Origin: an uncultured Gemmatimonadota bacterium
GTDB taxonomy: Bacteria; Gemmatimonadota; Gemmatimonadetes; Gemmatimonadales; Gemmatimonadaceae
Direction: 5' to 3'
NCBI GenBank assembly: GCA_903894655.1
Contig: CAITQY010000155.1
Location: forward strand, 1-5,000
DNA: 5,000 nucleotides
In this document: positions 1 to 5,000 of the stretch, in pieces
How the letters are laid out: the number at the start of each line of letters is the position of its first letter
Numbering within the stretch: the stretch's first letter is position 1
Made by a program: the position numbers and the translations under genes
Notes under the pieces: generated by a model
Databases searched by the model: none
Told to the model about the DNA's origin: nothing
What the model saw: only the letters and a program-made list of their open reading frames with translations

Positions 1-1
1 G

Positions 2-577
2 GACGTGTTCAACATCCTGTTGCAGGTGCTTGATGAGGGTCACCTCACCGACAATTACGGCCGGGTCATCGACTTCAAGAACACCGTCGTCATCATGACG
101 TCGAACGTGGGCGCGAAGGACATCACGCGGGGTAAGTCACTGGGTTTTGCCGGCAACGATGCGCGCGGAGATTTCGAGCGTATCTCGGAGAAGGTGAAGG
201 AGGAGATGGGGCGGGTCTTCAACCCCGAATTCCTCAACCGTCTCGACGACGTCATTGTGTTCCATCCGCTCGGGAAGGAGCACATCTCGAAGATCGTATC
301 GATCCTGTTCGCCGACGTACAGAAGCGTCTGGCCGAGGAGGAGATCACGATCAAGCTGACCGACGCGGCGACCGAGTTCCTGGTCGACCATGGGCATGAC
401 GAGCACTACGGCGCTCGTCCGCTCAAGCGGGCCATTCAGCGGTACATCGAGGATTCGCTATCCGAGAAGATTCTGCTGGGCGAATTCTCCAAGGGGGATG
501 AGATCGAAGTAGCGGTCTCGACCACGGAGAAGGAGAAACTGGAGTTCCGCGTTCTGTCCCCGATACCTCAGGTGTAA
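2..577 (+). CDS. clpC: ATP-dependent Clp protease ATP-binding subunit ClpC, 3' end (partial)
   Basis: C-terminal 191 residues of a class I Clp/Hsp100 AAA+ unfoldase, which uses ATP to unfold proteins and feed them to the ClpP peptidase in the cytoplasm. The reading frame is open at the window edge, and the 5' part (N-domain, first AAA+ domain, Walker A and B of the second) lies outside. The visible part begins just past Walker B of the second AAA+ domain (DVFNILLQVLDEGHLTD). It includes the sensor-1 Asn in TSNVG (codon 104-106), the arginine-finger Arg in EFLNRLDD (codon 239-241) and the sensor-2 motif GARPLKR (410-430), then the small C-terminal D2 subdomain ending in a charged tail. The wording around IDFKNTVVIMTSNVGAK and IEDSLSEKILLGEFSKGD matches ClpC better than ClpB, though the N-terminal half would be needed to be certain. 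The TAA stop is followed by a hairpin terminator, so clpC probably ends its own transcript. No truncation or frameshift is seen. Confidence 0.93.
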   Translation, partial: DVFNILLQVLDEGHLTDNYGRVIDFKNTVVIMTSNVGAKDITRGKSLGFAGNDARGDFERISEKVKEEMGRVFNPEFLNRLDDVIVFHPLGKEHISKIVSILFADVQKRLAEEEITIKLTDAATEFLVDHGHDEHYGARPLKRAIQRYIEDSLSEKILLGEFSKGDEIEVAVSTTEKEKLEFRVLSPIPQV

Positions 578-590
578 CGCAGGATCAGCC

Positions 591-626
591 GCGGCCGGAC
601 CCACGGGGTCCGGCCGCTTGCTGTTT
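591..626 (+). terminator. Probable intrinsic terminator after clpC
   Basis: A perfect 12-bp inverted repeat (gcggccggaccc at 591-602, gggtccggccgc at 606-617) encloses a 3-nt loop, ACG. It starts 13 nt after the clpC stop. The stem is almost all G/C and is followed by TTGCTGTTT (618-626), a T-rich but interrupted tract. Hairpin plus T-rich tail right behind a stop codon fits a Rho-independent terminator. The imperfect T-tract means termination may be partial. Confidence 0.8.
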
Positions 627-631
627 CGGTG

Positions 632-637
632 TATATT
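632..637 (+). promoter_or_regulatory. Candidate -10 box for bamA operon
   Basis: TATATT, preceded by TG at 630-631, is the only AT-rich patch in the gap between the clpC terminator and bamA. It matches the sigma-70 -10 consensus TATAAT at five of six positions. No convincing -35 hexamer lies 16-18 bp upstream, because that stretch is the GC-rich terminator stem. The box ends 8 nt before the bamA ATG, so initiation at the usual distance would fall at about 643-646, on or beside the start codon. This is inferred from sequence only. Confidence 0.4.
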
Positions 638-645
638 CAAAGGCT

Positions 646-3108
646 ATGCTGAAGAGCGTCCCCCAAAGAACAGCCCGGTTGGTGTTGGCCGGTATCGCCC
701 TGTGTGCGTCTGCGGTAGCCCCTCGTGCGGCGGCTGCCCAAGACGTGACGGGGCGCTGTGCGTCCCCCGACTCCATCGCGATCCGTGGCAACACGCGAAC
801 GCCTGATGCTCGCATCCGCGGCGAAATGGGCCTCACGCCCGGAACGCCGCTCAATTTCCCGTCGATTCAGCGTTCCATGAAGGCGCTGTACGCGCTGAAT
901 CTGTTCGACGACGTCCAGCTGCTCTGCGATCTCGAGAGCGTGCCGGAGAAGGTGCTGACCGTTATTCAGGTACGGGAGCGCGCGATTCTTGGCGATATCA
1001 AGGTCGTGGGTCCGAAGAACGTTTCTGAACGGTCCGTGCGTGACAAGATCGACTTGCTGGTCGGACGCCCCGTCGACCCCATGATGCTGGCCAAGGCGAG
1101 GGCGCGCATCGATTCGACGTACGAAGCGGCCGGGTACTATTTGGCGCAGGTGCGGATCGATTCTGTGAAAATGGATGACGATCGCATCGGCATCACTTAC
1201 ACCGTCGATGAGGGTCGCCGCTTGGCGATCGCGGGCATCGACATCGTGGGAAACACGTCGGTCAACGAAAAGCAGGTCGTTTCGGCGATGAAGACCAAAC
1301 CCGAAGGGTTCTTGTGGTTTCGCAAGGGCGAGTTTGACGAAGACAAGTACGTCGGGGATCTGGGCGAGCGCATCCCAGCGCTCTTTTCGCGACTTGGGCA
1401 CGTTGATATGCGCATTGCGAAAGACACCCTGATCGTCGATCGCGAAAAGGGCAAGGGACTGGTGCAGATCGGGATCGAGGAAGGTCCGCGATATCGCATC
1501 GGCACGTTCGAAGTGGCAGGCAACCGTCGTTTCCCGACGGAAGACCTGAGGAAGTTCTATCCGTTCGAAGGCAATGACCCCACGCTGACGCAGCGTGTGA
1601 AGGGGCTGATCAAGCGTGAGGCCGCGGCACCCGAAGGGATATTCGATCAGCACAAGTGGGACGACGCGATCGAAAAGGTCAACGCGGAGTACCGCAACAA
1701 CGGGTATCTCTATGCGCGCATCAATCCGGTGCTCGAGCGCAAACTGGAGGGCTCTGACTCTGTTCCGACGGTGAACCTGCGCTGGGAGATCGACGAGAAG
1801 AATCCGGCCATCGTCAACCGCATCGAGATTCTTGGTAACGACTTTACGGCCGACGATTGCATTCGACGGCAGATCTTCTTGGTGCCGGGTGGTGTGTTCA
1901 ATCAGGCCGCGCTGATTCGCAGCTATCAGAGCATCGGCAACATGAATTTCTTTGAGTCGCCGATGCCGTTCCCGGACTATCGTCCGGTGAACGATCAGGG
2001 TGACGTGGACATCGTGTTTCGCGTGAAGGAGAAGCGGACCGGCTCAATCAACTTTGGTGCGTCCATGGGGCAGGGCGGCGTGGGCTTCGGCGGCTTTATC
2101 GGCCTCGAACAGCCCAACCTGTTCGGCCTCTGCAAGCAGGGGAAGCTGAACTGGCAGTACGGTCGGTTTTTCAACGACTTCACCGCCACGTACACCGACC
2201 CCGCGCTTCGGGGGTCGCGCGTGTCCGGAGCGCTCAGCGCGTATCGCACGCAGTCGCGCTTCATCGTCGGCAACCTCGGCCAGAATATCCGGACGGGTTC
2301 GCAGCTGCGTTTCGGCTTGCCTGTCCCCTGGTCGTACTTCTCGACCATGGCCGTTTCGTACAACGGCGAGTCCGCCACGTTCACGTCAGGTACGATCCAG
2401 AATACCTGTACCAAGAACTGCTTCCGCTCCAACCTCGGCCTTGAGTACACCTACGACACGCGCATCGACTTGCCGTTCGCGACGGGCGGTTCGATGCGAT
2501 CCGTCACGGCCGACTTCAGTGGTGGTCCGCTGGGCGGCACGGTAAACTTTCAGCGTGTCACCACGGAGATGCGCGCCTATACCCTGCTGGGGCAGCTTGG
2601 TGGAACGAACCCGGGCTCGCAGCCGATCAAATTTACGATGGGGCTCACGGCCCGCGCTGGCAGCTTGTTCGGCAACTCTGGACCGTTCTTCTTCCAGCAG
2701 CAGTTCGCAGTCGGCGGCGTCATGTTCGGCCAGCAGCTCCGCGGATATCCGGAGTTCTCGATCACCCCGATCGGGTTCAATCCGAATACGGACCAGTATC
2801 GATCCGACCCGGCGTCCTTTGGCAACGCCTTCATGACCCTCACGGGTGAGATCGGCGTCCGTTTCAATCAGATGTTTTACCTCAACGCGTTTACCGACGC
2901 CGGCAACAACTGGGCATCGGCGCGCCAGATCAACCCAACCCGGCTCTTCCGTTCCGCCGGATTCGGGGTATCTACCGTAACGCCGTTGGGACCGCTTGGA
3001 TTAGACATGGCGTATGGTTTTGATCGTACGACAGTGGATCTGGCAACCGGACGCGTTCGCCCCGATCCCAAGTGGCAGTTCCATTTCCGACTCGGTCAGC
3101 TCTTCTAA
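646..3108 (+). CDS. bamA: Outer membrane protein assembly factor BamA (Omp85 family)
   Basis: Complete 820-residue Omp85-family protein, the core of the machinery that folds and inserts beta-barrel proteins into the outer membrane. Residues 1-31 form a signal peptide (Arg/Lys start, hydrophobic core LVLAGIALCASAVA, cleavage near AAAA-QD). Five POTRA-like repeats follow, at roughly 42-111, 112-192, 193-282, 283-387 and 388-467, each recognisable by patterns such as IRGNTRT, VVGPKNVSE, IVGNTSVNE, VAGNRRFPTE and ILGNDFTADD. The C-terminal barrel spans about 468-820, with the family's (V/L)RG(F/Y) motif as LRGY (698-701) and a beta-signal-like end WQFHFRLGQLF with terminal Phe. Length is close to the roughly 800 residues usual for BamA, and five POTRAs argue for BamA over the shorter TamA. 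The ATG at 646 is chosen because it gives a complete signal peptide. The nearby AAAGG (639-643) is only 2 nt from it, too close for a normal Shine-Dalgarno. First gene of an operon with ompH, lpxD and lpxC. POTRA4 is unusually long, and mature cysteines occur at 38, 94, 405, 496, 588 and 592. Confidence 0.95.
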   Translation: MLKSVPQRTARLVLAGIALCASAVAPRAAAAQDVTGRCASPDSIAIRGNTRTPDARIRGEMGLTPGTPLNFPSIQRSMKALYALNLFDDVQLLCDLESVPEKVLTVIQVRERAILGDIKVVGPKNVSERSVRDKIDLLVGRPVDPMMLAKARARIDSTYEAAGYYLAQVRIDSVKMDDDRIGITYTVDEGRRLAIAGIDIVGNTSVNEKQVVSAMKTKPEGFLWFRKGEFDEDKYVGDLGERIPALFSRLGHVDMRIAKDTLIVDREKGKGLVQIGIEEGPRYRIGTFEVAGNRRFPTEDLRKFYPFEGNDPTLTQRVKGLIKREAAAPEGIFDQHKWDDAIEKVNAEYRNNGYLYARINPVLERKLEGSDSVPTVNLRWEIDEKNPAIVNRIEILGNDFTADDCIRRQIFLVPGGVFNQAALIRSYQSIGNMNFFESPMPFPDYRPVNDQGDVDIVFRVKEKRTGSINFGASMGQGGVGFGGFIGLEQPNLFGLCKQGKLNWQYGRFFNDFTATYTDPALRGSRVSGALSAYRTQSRFIVGNLGQNIRTGSQLRFGLPVPWSYFSTMAVSYNGESATFTSGTIQNTCTKNCFRSNLGLEYTYDTRIDLPFATGGSMRSVTADFSGGPLGGTVNFQRVTTEMRAYTLLGQLGGTNPGSQPIKFTMGLTARAGSLFGNSGPFFFQQQFAVGGVMFGQQLRGYPEFSITPIGFNPNTDQYRSDPASFGNAFMTLTGEIGVRFNQMFYLNAFTDAGNNWASARQINPTRLFRSAGFGVSTVTPLGPLGLDMAYGFDRTTVDLATGRVRPDPKWQFHFRLGQLF

Positions 3109-3112
3109 ACTC

Positions 3113-3116
3113 GGGA
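3113..3116 (+). promoter_or_regulatory. Ribosome binding site deciding the ompH start
   Basis: GGGA lies 6 nt before the ATG at 3123, in the 14-nt gap after the bamA stop. It supports 3123 over an in-frame GTG at 3072, which lies inside bamA and would put about 17 residues, including charged and polar ones, ahead of an otherwise standard signal peptide. Confidence 0.5.
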
Positions 3117-3122
3117 CCTCTT

Positions 3123-3743
3123 ATGCGACTTTCCTCGTTTGTCGGCGCGTGCGCCTTGGTGCTTGGCCTGCCCGTCCTTGCTTCCGCTCAGGGACAGAAG
3201 TTCGCCTACGTGAACTCTGCCGCAATCCTCCAGTCCGCCCCTGGCCGGGCCGAAGCGGAGGCGTTGTTCGAAAAGGACATGACGTCGATGCGCGCGGCCG
3301 TGCAGAAACTGTCCGATTCGCTGAATACGCTTCAAGAAGCGTATGCGAAGGAAGAGGTGTCGTTGTCGCCGGCCGCGAAGGAAGCCCGCCTGAAAACACT
3401 TCGCGATAAGCAGGCGGACTATCAGGAGCGCACGCAGAAGATGCAGGAGCAGGCTCAGGCGCGTGAAGCAGAGCTGATGCAGCCGATCATGGACAACGTA
3501 CGAAAGGTGCTCGACGACCTGCGTGCCGAGGGCGGTTTCGCCTTCATCTTCGATGTGGCGGCTGGCTCGCTCATCGTGTCGGCCGACAAGAATCTCGATA
3601 TTACCGACCGCGTGGTCTCCAAGCTGCGCCTTGCGGCGCCGCGCGCCGCGCCGAGTGCCGCTAAGCCCGCCGCGAAGCCGCCTCTTGGCGGTCCGACGAG
3701 CGCCCCGGCGGGCCTGAACACCAAGAAGCCGCCCACGGAGTGA
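3123..3743 (+). CDS. OmpH/Skp-family periplasmic chaperone
   Basis: A 206-residue protein of the OmpH/Skp family, trimeric 'jellyfish' chaperones that hold unfolded outer-membrane proteins in the periplasm for delivery to the BAM complex. Residues 1-23 are a signal peptide (MRLSSFVGACALVLGLPVLASA, then Q) with an AxA cleavage site. The mature protein opens with the typical first strand KFAYVNSAAILQSAPG. It continues into a long helical, coiled-coil-like stretch (about 45-135) rich in Lys, Glu, Gln and Ala, corresponding to the tentacles. It returns to the body with GGFAFIFDVAAGSLIVSADK and DITDRVVSKL. Residues 171-206 form an Ala/Pro/Lys-rich, probably disordered tail that E. coli Skp (about 160 residues) lacks. 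The position directly after bamA is the classical skp position and strengthens the call. The stop codon overlaps the lpxD start. Sequence identity in this family is low, so the assignment rests on architecture and context. Confidence 0.88.
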   Translation: MRLSSFVGACALVLGLPVLASAQGQKFAYVNSAAILQSAPGRAEAEALFEKDMTSMRAAVQKLSDSLNTLQEAYAKEEVSLSPAAKEARLKTLRDKQADYQERTQKMQEQAQAREAELMQPIMDNVRKVLDDLRAEGGFAFIFDVAAGSLIVSADKNLDITDRVVSKLRLAAPRAAPSAAKPAAKPPLGGPTSAPAGLNTKKPPTE

Positions 3744-4858
3744 TCGCCGCAGTGAGCGGCGGTTCCGAGGATCCGCGGGCAGGCGGCGGTGATGGGCAAC
3801 AGCCCATCACCGCCGCTGCCGTTGCGGCGCAAGTGGGTGGCGTGCTCGTAGGTGACGGCTCGATCGAGGTGCGCGGCATCGCGCCTCTCGATCGCGCGGG
3901 CCCCAACGACCTGAGCTTTCTCGCACAGCTGCGTTATGCGCAGTGGTTCGCGACATCGCGTGCCGGTGTGGTGCTCATCGCACCGGAGCTCGCCGAACAC
4001 GCAGGTGCGCCGTCCACCCGGATCGTGGTGGCCAAGCCGGTCGACGCCATGGTCACCTTGCTGGCGCGATTCCACCGCAAGGAGCCCCGCGCCCACGGGG
4101 TCCACCCGTCCGCCGTGATTGCGAACGATGTGCGCCTCGGCGAAGGCGTGACGATCGAGCCCTTCGTCGTGATCGGCGAGGGCGCCGTGATCGGCGATGG
4201 TTCCTGGATCAGCGCCCAGGCGGTAATCGGCGCCGGCGCGGTGCTGGGCACGGACGTTCGGGTGCATGCCTCGGCCGTGGTCTACCCGTTTACCGAGCTG
4301 GGAGACCGCGTCATTCTCCATGCGGGAGCCCGGGTTGGCCGGGAAGGCTTCGGCTTCGTTCCCCAGGACCATGGGGTGGTGCGCATACCGCATGCGGGGC
4401 GCTGTGTCCTCGAGCACGACGTCGAGGTCGGCGCGAACAGCTGCATCGATCGCGGCAGCGTGGACGATACGGTCGTTGGCGCGGGGACCAAGATCGACAA
4501 TCTGGTCCACATCGCCCACAACGTGCGTATCGGCCGCGGCTGTTTCTTCGCCGCCGGGGTCGGTGTGGCAGGCTCTGCCCGGATCGGCGATGGCGTGCAG
4601 GTGGGTGGCCAGGCGGGAATCGGAGGACATGCCACGGTCGGCGCGCGAGCCAATTTGGCCGGTGGCGCCGGTGCGATCGGTAACGTCCCGGCCGGCGAGA
4701 CATGGTCCGGTTATCCGGCGCGACCACACCGCGATCATCTTCGCGCGGCGGCGGCCATTGCCCGACTGGCGAAGATTGTGCGTCCTCTCGAGCAGCTCGT
4801 GAGTAACGCGGCCGCGACCACTCGCGCCGTCGGTGCCCCCGATGGTAGCGCGACATGA
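3740..4858 (+). CDS. lpxD: UDP-3-O-(3-hydroxyacyl)glucosamine N-acyltransferase LpxD
   Basis: Complete 372-residue cytoplasmic enzyme. LpxD transfers a 3-hydroxyacyl chain from acyl-ACP to the 2-amino group of UDP-3-O-acylglucosamine, the third step of lipid A synthesis. The conserved N-terminal uridine-binding domain runs from about residue 22 (ITAAAVAAQVGG) to 120, with IRGIAPL-like and PNDLSFLAQ motifs (here VRGIAPLDRAGPNDLSFLA). A left-handed beta-helix of hexapeptide repeats spans about 122-325. Its DNA shows the 18-nt periodicity, for example gtgatcggcga at 4169 and again at 4187. EGFGFVP sits at 202-208. His260 in IAHNV aligns with catalytic His239 of E. coli LpxD, and His297 in GIGGH with its His276, at the same 37-residue spacing. 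GYPARP (324-329) closes the helix, and a C-terminal alpha-helix follows. The GTG at 3740 overlaps the ompH stop as GTGA. A second in-frame GTG at 3752, with GGAG 11 nt upstream, is a real alternative. Either start leaves a Gly-rich N-terminal extension of about 17-21 residues. lpxC overlaps the 3' end. Confidence 0.95.
   Translation: MIAAVSGGSEDPRAGGGDGQQPITAAAVAAQVGGVLVGDGSIEVRGIAPLDRAGPNDLSFLAQLRYAQWFATSRAGVVLIAPELAEHAGAPSTRIVVAKPVDAMVTLLARFHRKEPRAHGVHPSAVIANDVRLGEGVTIEPFVVIGEGAVIGDGSWISAQAVIGAGAVLGTDVRVHASAVVYPFTELGDRVILHAGARVGREGFGFVPQDHGVVRIPHAGRCVLEHDVEVGANSCIDRGSVDDTVVGAGTKIDNLVHIAHNVRIGRGCFFAAGVGVAGSARIGDGVQVGGQAGIGGHATVGARANLAGGAGAIGNVPAGETWSGYPARPHRDHLRAAAAIARLAKIVRPLEQLVSNAAATTRAVGAPDGSAT
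3745..3761 (+). other. Small hairpin at the lpxD start
   Basis: cgccgc (3745-3750) and gcggcg (3756-3761) form a 6-bp GC stem with loop AGTGA. The alternative lpxD start codon GTG (3752-3754) lies in the loop, and the first possible start (3740) is just upstream. It could affect which start is used, but short GC-rich stems are common in such DNA, so function is uncertain. Confidence 0.35.
3783..3816 (+). repeat. Perfect 15-bp inverted repeat inside the 5' coding region of lpxD
   Basis: gcggcggtgatgggc (3783-3797) is the exact reverse complement of gcccatcaccgccgc (3802-3816), with a 4-nt loop AACA. It begins 44 nt into the lpxD coding sequence counted from 3740 and encodes part of the N-terminal extension plus the first conserved residues (GGDGQQPITAAA). 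No T-tract follows, so it is not a typical intrinsic terminator. A stable mRNA stem here could influence lpxD translation or mRNA processing between ompH and lpxD. It could also be a dispersed palindromic element. Confidence 0.7.
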
Positions 4859-5000
4859 TGGCGAAGGCTGCCCAGGCTGCCGCTGGGGTGATGGGAGCAC
4901 CTAGCGAGCCAGCGGGCCAGCGGCGCACGATCGGAGGGGAGGCCGTGGTCGAGGGGGTCGGTCTTCATCTCGGTCAGTCGTGTCGTCTCACCTTCCGGCC
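4855..5000 (+). CDS. lpxC: UDP-3-O-acyl-N-acetylglucosamine deacetylase LpxC, 5' end (partial)
   Basis: The first 48 complete codons of a gene cut by the window end. LpxC is the zinc-dependent cytoplasmic deacetylase that removes the acetyl group of UDP-3-O-acyl-GlcNAc, the first committed step of lipid A synthesis, and its product feeds the LpxD reaction. The visible protein has a short Ala/Gly-rich leader and then QRRTIGGEAVVEGVGLHLG, followed by CRLTFRP, the characteristic LpxC opening (RTI...EGVGLH.G....L.RP). The ATG at 4855 overlaps the lpxD TGA as ATGA. A second ATG follows at 4858, and GTG/ATG at 4888/4891 are later options nearer the conserved part. No clear Shine-Dalgarno is visible, consistent with coupled translation from lpxD. 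The zinc ligands lie beyond the window. Whether this is stand-alone LpxC or the LpxC-FabZ fusion known in Bacteroidota cannot be seen here. Confidence 0.9.
   Translation, partial: MMAKAAQAAAGVMGAPSEPAGQRRTIGGEAVVEGVGLHLGQSCRLTFR

Noticed and set aside
2..646. Functional link in which ClpC controls LpxC or BamA levels because the genes are adjacent
   Set aside because: LpxC is a known target of regulated proteolysis in E. coli (by FtsH), but a strong hairpin separates clpC from bamA and nothing in the sequence supports a direct link.
646..741. BamA as a lipoprotein through Cys20
   Set aside because: The residues before it (I-A-L-C) do not fit a lipobox, which needs a small residue at -1, and Cys20 lies within the hydrophobic core of an ordinary signal peptide.
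637..1653. Long open frame on the - strand opposite the 5' half of bamA
   Set aside because: Its product has no recognisable domain, and the + strand encodes a clear BamA signal peptide and POTRA repeats. Long antisense frames are expected in GC-rich genes.
3072..3122. Upstream GTG start for the OmpH/Skp gene
   Set aside because: It would overlap bamA by 37 nt and place extra residues before a normal signal peptide; the ATG at 3123 has a plausible GGGA ribosome site.
4169..4197. Direct repeat gtgatcggcga with 18-nt spacing
   Set aside because: Explained by the hexapeptide repeats of the LpxD beta-helix, not an independent DNA element.
3455..4900. Open frame of about 480 codons on the - strand opposite ompH and lpxD
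   Set aside because: The product is rich in His, Arg, Asp and Gly in the periodic pattern expected from reading the LpxD hexapeptide repeats backwards. The + strand genes are certain.
4908..4923. Tandem 8-bp repeat GCCAGCGG x2 in the lpxC leader
   Set aside because: Only two copies, short and GC-rich; compatible with ordinary coding sequence or minor slippage.
1..5000. CRISPR arrays, tRNA or rRNA genes, transposases, attachment sites, phage or defence genes
   Set aside because: None seen on either strand; the window is almost fully occupied by conserved housekeeping genes.

Overview
The window is a compact stretch of housekeeping DNA from a GC-rich Gram-negative (diderm) bacterium. All genes are on the + strand. 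It holds the 3' end of a ClpC-type AAA+ unfoldase gene, then a tightly packed outer-membrane biogenesis cluster: bamA (outer-membrane protein insertase), an OmpH/Skp-family periplasmic chaperone gene, lpxD (lipid A acyltransferase) and the first 146 bases of lpxC (lipid A deacetylase).

The taxon is an inference. A ClpC-type C-terminus beside an LPS-making bamA cluster, the order lpxD-lpxC (not the proteobacterial lpxD-fabZ-lpxA), the high GC and the divergent BamA together suggest Gemmatimonadota or a neighbouring phylum. No rRNA or other marker is present to prove it.

Layout: 2-577 clpC end; 578-645 a short intergenic gap with a strong GC-rich hairpin (591-617) that probably ends the clpC transcript, followed at once by an AT-rich -10-like box (632-637) only 8 nt before the bamA ATG; 646-3108 bamA; a 14-nt gap with a modest Shine-Dalgarno; 3123-3743 ompH/skp; 3740-4858 lpxD, overlapping ompH by 4 nt (GTGA); 4855 to the window end lpxC, overlapping lpxD by 4 nt (ATGA). 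The gene-to-gene spacing from bamA onward indicates one operon with translational coupling. There is no gene-free stretch over 300 bases.

The genes share one task. OmpH/Skp protects unfolded outer-membrane proteins crossing the periplasm, BamA folds them into the outer membrane, and LpxC and LpxD carry out the second and third steps of lipid A synthesis, supplying the outer leaflet of that membrane. ClpC is a separate cytoplasmic proteolysis component and appears to be transcriptionally insulated.

I do not see a previously undescribed system here. The points most worth checking are a perfect 15-bp hairpin inside the 5' coding region of lpxD, the possibly leaderless bamA start, and BamA peculiarities (large POTRA4, paired cysteines).
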